Positions 54,990-64,000 of a stretch of DNA of 64,000 nt are shown here, one piece after another. The number at the start of each line of letters is the position of its first letter. Within the stretch, counting starts at the first letter, position 1. The DNA is from Arion vulgaris (taxonomy: Eukaryota > Mollusca > Gastropoda > Stylommatophora > Arionidae): NCBI GenBank assembly GCA_020796225.1, contig CM036753.1, positions 6,567,001 through 6,631,000 on the forward strand, given 5' to 3'. The position numbers and the translations under genes are program-made. The notes below the pieces were generated by a model that saw only the letters and a program-made list of their open reading frames with translations, had not been told where the DNA came from and ran no database searches.

Positions 54990-56672
54990 TCTTCTTCTTC
55001 TTCCAACACTACCTAGTACAAACATTCTTCCAACACTACCTAGTACAAACATTCTTCCAACACTACCTAGTGCAAACATTCTTCCAACACTACCTAGTGC
55101 AAACATTCTTCCAACACTACCTAGTGCAAACCTTCTTCCAACACTACCTAGTACAAACCTTCTTCCAACACTACCTAGTGCAAACATTCTTCCAACACTA
55201 CCTAGTGCAAACATTCTTCCAACACTACCTAGTGCAAACCTTCTTCCAACACTACCTAGTACAAACATTCTTCCAACACTACCTAGTGCAAACCTTCTTC
55301 CAACACTACCTAGTGCAAACATTCTTCCAACACTACCTAGTGCAAACATTCTTCCAACACTACCTAGTGCAAACATTCTTCCAACACTACCTAGTACAAA
55401 CCTTCTTCCAACACTACCTAGTGCAAACCTTCTTCCAACACTACCTAGTGCAAACATTCTTCCAACACTACCTAGTGCAAACATTCTTCCAACACTACCT
55501 AGTGCAAACATTCTTCCAACACTACCTAGTGCAAACGTTCTTCCAACACTACCTAGTGCAAACCTTCTTCCAACACTACCTAGTGCAAACATTCTTCCAA
55601 CACTACCTAGTACAAACCTTCTTCCAACACTACGTAGTGCAAACCTTCTTCCAACACTACCTAGTGCAAACATTCTTCCAACACTACCTAGTGCAAACCT
55701 TCTTCCAACACTACCTAGTGCAAACATTCTTCCAACACTACCTAGTGCAAACCTTCTTCCAACACTACCTAGTGCAAACATTCTTCCAACACTACCTAGT
55801 GCAAACATTCTTCCAACACTACCTAGTGCAAGCATTCTTCCAACACTACCTAGTGCAAACATTCTTCCAACACTACCTAGTGCAAACATTTTCCAACACT
55901 ACCTAGTACAAACCTTCTTCCAACACTACGTAGTGCAAACCTTCTTCCAACACTACCTAGTGCAAACATTCTTCCAACACTACCTAGTGCAAACCTTCTT
56001 CCAACACTACCTAGTGCAAACATTCTTCCAACACTACCTAGTGCAAACATTCTTCCAACACTACCTAGTGCAAACATTCTTCCAACACTACCTAGTGTAA
56101 ACCTTCTTCCAACACTACCTAGTGCAAACATTCTTCCAACACTACCTAGTGCAAACATTCTTCCAACACTACCTAGTACAAACATTCTTCCAACACTACC
56201 TAGTGCAAACATTCTTCCAACACTACCTAGTGCAAACATTCTTCCAACACTACCTAGTACAAACCTTCTTCCAACACTACGTAGTGCAAACCTTCTTCCA
56301 ACACTACCTAGTGCAAACCTTCTTCCAACACTACCTAGTGCAAACATTCTTCCAACACTACCTAGTACAAACATTCTTCCAACACTACCTAGTGCAAACA
56401 TTCTTCCAACACTACCTAGTGCAAACATTCTTCCAACACTACCTAGTACAAACCTTCTTCCAACACTACGTAGTGCAAACCTTCTTCCAACACTACCTAG
56501 TGCAAACCTTCTTCCAACACTACCTAGTGCAAACATTCTTCCAACACTACCTAGTACAAACCTTCTTCCAACACTACGTAGTGCAAACCTTCTTCCAACA
56601 CTACCTAGTGCAAACCTTCTTCCAACACTACCTAGTGCAAACCTTCTTCCAACACTACCTAGTGCAAACCTT
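54990..56672. repeat. 27-bp satellite, about 62 copies
   Basis: Unit ACATTCTTCCAACACTACCT plus AGTGCAA. Variation is mostly at two sites (ACATT/ACCTT, GTGC/GTAC). The 27-bp period leaves long open frames on both strands (LPTLPSANI, TFFQHYLVQ and FALGSVGRM), which are by-products of the period. Confidence 0.97.
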
Positions 56673-56879
56673 GTTCACTTCTTTCGTTACCTACTTTTTT
56701 TGTGTGTTTGTGATAGATTATGTTCTTTCTCCAAACTATGTTGAAACTGTATGACTGTTGCGTTGTAGTTTGGAAATTGAAATCGGACAATAGGAATTCT
56801 TCATTTAATATTCTATTGCCACTTTACGTTTTAGTCAAATCAAAGCTAAGCTGATAATTTGACTACTGTGAGATTGAAA

Positions 56880-57050
56880 AAATGAAAATCGTGGCATATC
56901 CTAAAGGACGTAGCCATCAACCACAGTAAACCAGTCGTTGATTTTCTAGGCACCTCTTATACGTTCAGTAGTTTGCCATTGCTTTCTGAACGGTGAGATC
57001 TATTTTTACCTTTGTAAAATCCCACAGAAACGAATTTTCTTCCAAACTTT
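56880..57050 (-). mobile_element. SINE family F, 5'-truncated
   Basis: Contains ACGTAGCCATCAACCACAGT, ATTTTCTAGGCACCTCTTAT, ACGTTCAGTAGTTTGCCATT and GCTTTCTGAACGGTGAGATC. Parallels 58070-58325, without the tRNA-like head. Confidence 0.7.
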
Positions 57051-57185
57051 AGCGGATGTAAAAAAAACAGGTTTATCATTGTTTAAAGCGCACTTCAACA
57101 AAGCGCTATATCATGTAACGAGGTTGAAGAGATTGTGAAGAAATAACAATGTGGATGTCCTTTAATCATTTTTGTGTGTTTCATA

Positions 57186-58064
57186 ACAAGAAGATCTGCA
57201 TATATTAACAAGAAGATCTGCATATATTAACAAGAAGATCTGCATATATTAACAAGAAGATCTGCATATATTATGAAAATCGTGACATATCATTTTTGTG
57301 TTTCATAACAAGAAGATCTGCATATATTAACAAGAAGATCTGCATATATTATGAAAATCGTGACATATCATTTTTGAGTTTCATAACAAGAAGATCTGCA
57401 TATATTAACAAGAAGATCTGCATATATTATGGAAATCGTAACATCCTTTTTGTGTTTCATAACAAGAAGATCTGCATATATTAACAAGAAGATCTGCATA
57501 TATTATGAAAATCGTGACATATCATTTTTGTGTTTCATAACAAGAAGATCTGCATATATTAACAAGAAGATCTGCATATATTATGAAAATCGTGACATAT
57601 CATTTTTGAGTTTCATAACAAGAAGATCTGCATATATTAACAAGAAGATCTGCATATATTATGGATATCGTAACATCCTTTTTGTGTTTCATAACAAGAA
57701 GATCTGCATATATTAACAAGAAGATCTGCATATATTAACAAGAAGATCTGCATATATTAACAAGAAGATCTGCATATATTAACAAGAAGATCTGCATATA
57801 TTAACAAGAAGATCTGCATATATTAACAAGAAGATCTGCATATATTAACAAGAAGATCTGCATATATTAACAAGAAGATCTGCATATATTAACAAGAAGA
57901 TCTGCATATATTAACAAGAAGATCTGCATATATTAACAAGAAGATCTGCATATATTAACAAGAAGATCTGCATATATTAACAAGAAGATCTGCATATATT
58001 AACAAGAAGATCTGCATATATTAACAAGAAGATCTGCATATATTAACAAGAAGATCTGCATATA
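57186..58064. repeat. 22-bp satellite with interspersed spacer blocks
   Basis: Unit AACAAGAAGATCTGCATATA plus TT. In the left part, pairs of units are separated by a 35-40 bp block (ATGAAAATCGTGACATATCA, TTTTTGTGTTTCAT), giving a repeated composite. In the right part (about 57710-58060) the 22-mers run uninterrupted. The spacer equals the 3' end of the flanking SINE family F. Confidence 0.95.
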
Positions 58065-58325
58065 TTATGAAAATCGTGACATATCATTTGTACAGGATGT
58101 TGCCATCAACAACAATAAACGAGTCGTCGATTTTTCTAGACACCACTTATACGTTCAGTAGTTTGCCACTGCTTTCTGAACGGTGAGGTCTATTTCTACG
58201 GTTCGTAAAAATCTAAACTAATCCAAGGGAACTAATTTGCTTTCAAACTTGTTCGAGGTGGAGTTTGAACCAGGTACGTTTGGGTTGAGATCGAGCTCCT
58301 TACCAATTAAGCTACAGACGCTCAC
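58065..58325 (-). mobile_element. tRNA-derived SINE, family F, full length
   Basis: On minus: GCGTCTGTAGCTTAATTGGT (A-box-like TAGCTTAATTGG) and B-box-like GGTTCAAACTCC. The body ACCGTTCAGAAAGCAGTGGC, AACTACTGAACGTATAAGTG leads to a 3' end with GTCACGATTTTCAT that runs directly into the 22-bp array. Confidence 0.75.
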
Positions 58326-58675
58326 ACATATATTATACTGTCCATAATTACAGAATACACAGCACCCCAACCCCATAGTATTGGTAATAGGATAACCTAG
58401 AGTAAAACTATATACCAAAGACGGTAGTGGGTCAACACAAGAAGTAAGGTAGTTTTACATAGTATAACAACATATACCATTATGTCTCTATGTAACTGTG
58501 TGATACAACATATCCTGGTCGCTGCATCATGTGTGTCAGTTTGATCGTCACGTCACCATTTACTGCTCGTTGTAGAAGAGATCTTCTTAACATTCCCGTA
58601 GCCTTTTCAGACCATAGGGTCACGTCACTTCATATTTCTAGGCCCTAGTGTGCAGGAGATAGGAGGATCTCACAC

Positions 58676-59170
58676 GAGGAACGTGAAGTGAGGATGAAAC
58701 AAAAAATATGAATTGAGGATGAAACAAAGAATGTAAAGTGAGAGTGAAACAAAGAATGTGAAGTGAGAGTGAAACAAAGAATATGAATTGAGGATGAAAC
58801 AAAGAATGTGAAGTGAGAGTGAAACAAAGAATGTGAAGTGAGAGTGAAACAAAGAATGTGAAGTGAGAGTGAAACAAAGAATGCGAAGTGAGAGTGAAAC
58901 AAAGAATGTGAAGTGAGAGTGAAACAAAGAATGTGAAGTGAGTGTGAAACAAAGAATATGAAGTAAGAGTGAAACAAAGAATGTGAAGTGAGAGTGAAAC
59001 AAAGAATGTGAAGTGAGAGTGAAACAAAGAATATGAATTCAGGATGAAACAAAGAATATGAAGTGAGAGTGAAACAAAGAATGTGAAGTGAGAGTGAAAC
59101 AAAAAATGTGAAGTGAGAGTGAAACAAAGAATGTGAAGTGAGAATAAAACAATGAATGTAAAGTGAGAGA
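58676..59170. repeat. 25-bp satellite, about 20 copies
   Basis: Unit GAATGTGAAGTGAGAGTGAA plus ACAAA, with GGATG/TTGAGG variants. Open frames on minus (FHSHFTFFVSLSLHIL-type) come from the composition, which lacks minus-strand stops. 59200-60130 has no recognised feature. Confidence 0.95.
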
Positions 59171-60131
59171 GAAGTAAAGATGTAAAGTGTGAGTCAATGA
59201 GTGGAAAAAACCCAGTGAAGTGAGGACGAAACAAAAAAGATGTTGTAGAGACGAGTCACAAGGTTGAAGTCATCTAAATCTCCAATGTTCACAAATGTGT
59301 TTGCCTGGTGGATGCCTACAGTTCGAACTGTCTGCAACTAATGATAATGTTCAGTACAACATGTCAGCTAATCACTGCTCACAGACGTCCATGCTTATCA
59401 ATCATTCATGGTCAACGACAAGTTTGGTCGTGAACTAGCACCCGGTACAATCACAAGTCACTGTTAATGTCCGGTCGTGATGGCTACCAGGACTAGATCA
59501 TGAAATATTTAAGTGACTGTCGGTTCTAATCAAGAGTCTACGTGGGAAAAAAAGAATAAAAATAAATCAGCATCAACAGTAGAAACAACTGCTAAATGAC
59601 TCGTAACTTAGTTACCAGGCAGACATGTGTACATGTGGTGGAGGCAAACAGGTCGTAGAATCTGTCCTTCAAGAATGTCAGTTTCCAGGAAGCAGTAAAG
59701 TGAGGTCGTGACCTTCTCAAACTTCACTGAGTGGAAAGTTGTATGAGAACTTGAGAAGCATTAGACAGACCGCTAACTTGATGAGTATGGGAAACACCAA
59801 ACACCAGGAAAGAAACATCAGAAAGAAGCAATTACTGAAGACGGTTGTCTCTTTCTGATTTTTCTTCTCTGCTGTTTGTTGTTTTCCTGTGTTTCACATG
59901 TCTTTCTAGAGTTTGTTTCATTATTCTTATGTTTCATGACTTCTGCCAGCGATCGTCAGATTAGAAGACTATATAACGTTTAGCTGTGGTGTATGTCCTA
60001 CGTTGTACCATAGATATATGTACTTTCTCAAGTGAGGGATAGTCAACTATTTTTACTAGTCTAGGAACATTGTCATAGTTCTGATCATTCTGGCTAAATT
60101 GTGAAAGAATTCACTGTAGTAAGGGAAACAC

Positions 60132-60332
60132 GGTGGGACGGATTAGCGTAATGCGTCAGCATTCCAATATCGACTAGGACTCCAAGAGAGTTGTGGGTTC
60201 AATCCCACAAGCCACGCTCCACATACGATGAAAGGAATTAACCTCCCTATCTTCTGCACACTAGGGACAAGAAATGTGAAGTGACAGGCATTTCATACTC
60301 TAAGGTGGAAAACTACGGAAATTTTATTTATT
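60132..60332 (+). mobile_element. tRNA-derived SINE, family C
   Basis: GTGGGACGGATTAGCGTAAT head, B-box-like GGTTCAATCC, CACGCTCCACATACGATGAA, AAGAAATGTGAAGTGACAGG and AAAACTACGGAAATTTTATT end. Confidence 0.75.
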
Positions 60333-60630
60333 TGAGGGAAACACGAACAATATAGAAGATAAATGAGAAAGTAGCAACCACAAATACGATGGTTATCTCA
60401 ATCTGACTATATTTCTTCTCTGTTTTTTGCTGGTTTTCGGAGATTTCCACGTACATATCTAGCAGTTGTGTGGCTATTGTAAATTATTGCCAGCAGTCCC
60501 AGAGCTGTATACTTGACATTCTGGTTAACTCGAGAGTGAAGCTGATGTAGCTATGTGAAAGTGAAAGAAGAAGAGACAGAGAATAGATTATTAAAAGATC
60601 AAGTGTAAGTGGTAACATGTTGATCTAGAA

Positions 60631-61003
60631 CAGTGGGTCGCGACCACTTTGGGGTCCAACGACCTTTCAAAGTGGTCGACTAAGACCATCGGAAAACACA
60701 TATTTTCGATAGTCTTAGGAAACGAGACACCGCTCCTATATCCGTCTAGAGGCGAGTCCGCCCACAAACAGCTACGCCCACATACGAGTACCCGGCGTTT
60801 GTGATTAACCACTATGCTTTAATTATGTTCAATTTCTAACATTGAAAATACATCCTGCATATCAGATATTTACATTACGATTCATAACAGTAGCAAAATT
60901 ACAGTTATAAAGTAGCAACGGAAATAATGTTATTGTCTGGGGCCACCACACCTTGAGGAATTGTGTTAAAGAGTCGCGGCATCAGGAAGGTTGATAACCA
61001 CTG
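60631..61003 (+). mobile_element. SPIN-like hAT non-autonomous element
   Basis: The left end is CAGTGGGTCGCGACCACTTT, followed by CTAAGACCATCGGAAAACAC. The right part includes ATACATCCTGCATATCAGAT, ATTTACATTACGATTCATAA and CAGTAGCAAAATTACAGTTA, ending GGTTGATAACCACTG. From memory these match the SPIN (Space Invader) hAT family closely. Relative to that family a 14-bp stretch between GTGG repeats seems deleted at the left end. Flanks ATCTAGAA and GTCTAGAA are a 7 of 8 target duplication. 373 bp, no transposase. Confidence 0.85.
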
Positions 61004-61367
61004 GTCTAGAACTTACTTCACCTTGTCGTATAGTATCATGGAATTGGACAAGTTTGGTCAAAGAAGCAAAGATCGACATTATCTTCGTCCCGTCAGTCTG
61101 CTGAAGATGTATGAATGCTAAGAAGTAATTCATCTTAAGAGGAAGTTAGGTATACTAAAGAATCGGCTTACAGTAAACTGAACACAGTATGTTGGCGCTT
61201 AAATCCAGTCAATTATAGATGTTCACATTTTGTATTGTACGGAAGGTAGGAGTCCACCTAGAAAGTAGGCTCCGATACAATGCAAAATATGAAGAGATAT
61301 AATTTTCACGACTCTAGCAAATTAAGATACAATATTCATCGTATAGAACATAACAGTGAAAGATTAA

Positions 61368-61495
61368 CCCCTTCGCCCTTCTGAACCGATATACCGGCTA
61401 CTGTTAAGATGACGCAAAGCCAGTATACTATCTTATTTCATTATGCATCGCAATATGATTGTGCCGGAGATAGAAAAAATAACTAAGTGAAAATG
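61368..61495 (-). mobile_element. piggyBac-like MITE, second copy
   Basis: Homologous to the reverse complement of 53123-53257 (CTGAACCGATATACCGGC, AAGATGACGCAAAGCCAGTA shared with small changes). TTAA lies at both edges (61364-61367, 61496-61499). The right end is mutated. Confidence 0.65.
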
Positions 61496-61499
61496 TTAA

Positions 61500-63110
61500 C
61501 TAATGGAGCTTCAAGCTGTGACACAACTAGAAAACCATCTAATGAAATCATTAAAAGATCTATTACACCGATATATTTCTTCTATTAGTTTTTCCTAGCC
61601 ATAGCTAGGGAGACACATGGTTCGTATAATACACAAGAAACAATATAAATCAATTGCTTTGGTTATCATAAACGATCGATGGCTGCAGCTACATAATGAT
61701 TCATTTATACATAGACGATATGTTATATATATATATGCAAATCACATCACAGTGACAACGTAGACATTAAAAGGTTCATTTTAAAAAAGCAAGTAGAGTG
61801 ATGTGATTATTCTCCTAATTTATTCAGTATAAATCATTAGAGACCAACTGTAACCAACTCTATCGATACAATTACAGATAAATGCACTGAGACACGACAA
61901 CGACTATTATTATATGAAAGTTGGAACCTACTAGCGACACATCTTGCACAAGAGTATTGAAGATATTAAGTGAGAGTGTAAAACGATCACGTAAGGTTGT
62001 ACAAAAAGGTAACATCTAAATCGACGCTACAATCAAAAATTGGTTGGAAATACTTTAAAAAATGAAATGAGAGCTTTTAGATAGTATATTTTGACTAATT
62101 AAAGATATCAATTTGTCAACAGCGTCATTTGATCAAATTAAAGGGGTAAAAAAAAAACATAACTGTCAAAAGTATGTTCACTAAAAGAAGAACAAGAAAA
62201 TACACACAAAAGTAACGCAATCGAAGGTCTTTTTAACCACATCAGCTGTCTTTTGTGGTGATGCTTACCTAGGGGTCTAAGATTTGAATCAGTTTGCAAG
62301 AGTTGAGAGCAGTCTGTCACTTTATTAGTCTTTAGTCATTATCAACTTTGACTTTCATAGTCAGACGATGTTGTCACGTGGAAGAGACATGAGTTTGTAT
62401 TTGTTGTTTATCACTTGGACTACCAGTCAACTTCATATACATACATTTGTTTGTATCTCTATGTATTATCATCATCATTAGCAATATATCTAGTGGCAGA
62501 ACACTAATATTAGTTTCACGTTTCCAATATCACGGCTCATGCAGATTAGAGAGAACAACAATGGCCACCTACAACATCCGATCTACTGCTGAGATTCGAT
62601 GACTCCCTTTTCGTATCCTGCAGTCAAAGTGTACCAAATGTTCGCTTTCGGCCGAAAAACTAGATCTCCTTCCATCAACCTCACACCATGTAACAGTCTG
62701 CATTAAAATCTTCGTCTCACATAACATCACTTCTCCACCCCCACCCCCAAAAGCAACACTATAACGGTTTTCTTCATATTCATGCATGTAGATAGCTTCT
62801 CTTACAAGCTGGCTTCCAATATCATATTACTTTAACCAGTTATTTTTCTCTTTATTCTAACTATAATGGCTTTCTAATTTATTCCTTGACTTCCTATAAT
62901 TAGTGTCCATGTAACTGGATGCACTGCACGTCCATGCAACATGTAGGACTACATAGCAGCACCAAATTTACACTCTCTCTGACTTACTTACATTGATAAA
63001 GAAAAAGTGCGCAGATGTCTTTCGTTTTCTATAATATTTGTGTCTGTTTTTCTGATACTGCTAATGTTACTTCCATACAAATTTCCTTCTCTCAGTTAAA
63101 TATAAGTTAG
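61500..63110. other. Unassigned AT-rich region
   Basis: Short TA run at about 61722. No recognisable gene or repeat. ORFs are all under 75 codons. Confidence 0.35.
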
Positions 63111-63118
63111 TTAATATC

Positions 63119-63440
63119 ATATCCTTTACAGGACTTTGCGAATCAGCCTCAGCTTTTTAACGCTGTTTGTGATTTTTCTAGACATTTTTACGTTCAATAG
63201 TTTGCCATATAGTCTGTGGCTTAGGAGATAATGACTCGGTCTATTAACCCCGACGTTCTGAGTTCGAATCACGCTGCGGACAGTTTGGTTGCAAATTGTT
63301 CCGCGTGGATTTTTTACATAAGGACGATGGCACCCCCCGTTCAGAAAGCAAAAGCAAACTACTGAACGTAATAATGCCTAGAAAAATCGCAAACAACGTT
63401 AAAAGCTGGGGTTGATTCGCAAAGACCTGTAAAGGATATG
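63119..63440. mobile_element. Two SINE family F pieces in inverted orientation
   Basis: A headless minus copy (63119-63207) abuts a headed plus copy (63208-63440; A-box-like GTGGCTTAGGAG, B-box-like GAGTTCGAATCAC). Their shared about 88-bp 3' parts form long inverted arms: CATATCCTTTACAGG...AGTTTGCC and GCAAACTACTG...CCTGTAAAGGATATG. The loop is about 140 bp. Confidence 0.75.
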
Positions 63441-63457
63441 CAATTAATTAACTTTTT

Positions 63458-63542
63458 TAGTTTGCCATTGCTTTCTGAACGGGTGGTGCCATCGTCCATG
63501 TGTATAAATCCACGCGGAACAATTTGCAACCAAACTGTTCAC
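63458..63542 (-). mobile_element. SINE family F, middle fragment
   Basis: TAGTTTGCCATTGCTTTCTG, AACGGGTGGTGCCATCGTCC and ACGCGGAACAATTTGCAACC: a short minus-strand piece of the element described just to its left. Confidence 0.7.
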
Positions 63543-63904
63543 AAGAGAAAACATAGAACAAGCGAAAGGGAGATAACGTAAAAAGTATATTCATACAGCC
63601 GACCCCAAAAAAAAAAAAAAAAAAATCCCAACATAAAGACAAAATAGGTCACTTCAAGTCTAAATAAAAACATATAACTTTCATTCAGATATAAAAAAAT
63701 AGAGTAGACGACGAGGTAAACAAGAAAACAGTATATCGACATGGATAGAAAAAATAGAACATGCGACATGGTGATAATAGAAAAGATAAAAGAACATCCG
63801 ACCTGGATATAAACACATAGGGCATTCGACTTGGAGAGAAAAAATAACTTATCCCGTACCATTAACCACTATAGAGGCATACACATGTGCACCAATAACA
63901 CTGC

Positions 63905-64000
63905 CAACCACTATAGGGGTTATTCACGGAGTACTTTGTTCTCTGTGTACTAAACCTAGAAAATCAAAGACTCGTTTACTGTGGTTGATGGCTTCGTCCT
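63905..64000 (+). mobile_element. SINE family F, 3' part, cut by window end
   Basis: CTAGAAAATCAAAGACTCGT, TTACTGTGGTTGATGGCTTC match the reverse complement of 56890-56950. 63545-63900 is A-rich with a poly-A run at 63606 and no recognised feature. Confidence 0.6.

Noticed and set aside
54197..56754. Long ORFs of 174 to 465 codons on both strands
   Set aside because: They are read-throughs of 42-bp and 27-bp satellites. Several mutually exclusive frames are open over the same DNA, which a real gene would not show.
57186..58064. 22-bp repeats with about 35-bp spacers resembling a CRISPR array
   Set aside because: The spacers are identical to each other and equal the SINE tail. Later repeats have no spacer. 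It is a composite minisatellite.
58638..59234. Minus-strand ORF of 198 codons rich in Phe and Ser
   Set aside because: It covers the 25-bp satellite and overlaps two other long frames in the same DNA. A composition effect.

Overview
This is a repeat-rich, AT-rich animal nuclear sequence. There are no operons, no ribosome binding sites and no dense gene order. The evidence for an animal is two spliced exons of a metazoan Golgi glycosyltransferase, many non-LTR retrotransposon (LINE) fragments, several families of tRNA-derived SINEs, hAT, piggyBac-like and mariner-like DNA elements, and about a dozen minisatellites. A SINE whose core resembles one known from molluscs, plus a SPIN-type hAT element (a family reported from a pond snail), make a gastropod mollusc the best guess. 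That is inference, not proof.

The only host protein-coding gene I can support is on the minus strand. It is the 5' part of a polypeptide N-acetylgalactosaminyltransferase (GALNT) gene. Exon 1 (24480 down to 24069) encodes the cytosolic tail, signal anchor and stem. Exon 2 (19433 down to 19280) encodes the stem-to-catalytic linker, ending in the family motif SLPDVRD. The splice sites and reading phases agree. The catalytic exons must lie further left and were not found. The 4.6 kb intron between the exons is almost wholly filled with mobile and satellite DNA.

Layout: 0-3.2 kb minisatellites, SINE and LINE pieces. 3.6-7 kb SINEs and a 1.16 kb inverted-repeat DNA element with a zinc-finger ORF. 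7.9-11.5 kb a possible LTR and a decayed gag-like ORF (zinc knuckle plus coiled coil). 11.6-12.8 kb a LINE interrupted by a U2-snRNA-headed retroposon. 13-18 kb SINEs and degenerate repeats. 19.3-24.5 kb GALNT exons with nested repeats. 25-27.2 kb a 50-bp satellite. 27.4-35.8 kb LINE fragments, the best at 34.45-35.79 kb with a recognisable RT and C-terminal zinc finger. 37.4-38.6 kb a 79-bp satellite made from a SINE head. 39.4-44.8 kb LINE, SINE, hAT and mariner remnants. 45-51 kb mostly unassigned, with one hAT element. 51.2-53.3 kb LINE pieces and a piggyBac-like MITE. 53.5-59.2 kb five different satellites almost back to back. 60-64 kb a SPIN-like hAT, a second piggyBac-like MITE and SINE pieces.

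The parts do not form a pathway. The window is best read as intronic and intergenic DNA that records several transposition mechanisms, with unusually legible insertion footprints. I saw no convincing new multi-gene system. The most novel items are the U2-headed retroposon, the SINE-head satellite, the paired LINE-in-LINE junctions and the zinc-finger DNA element.
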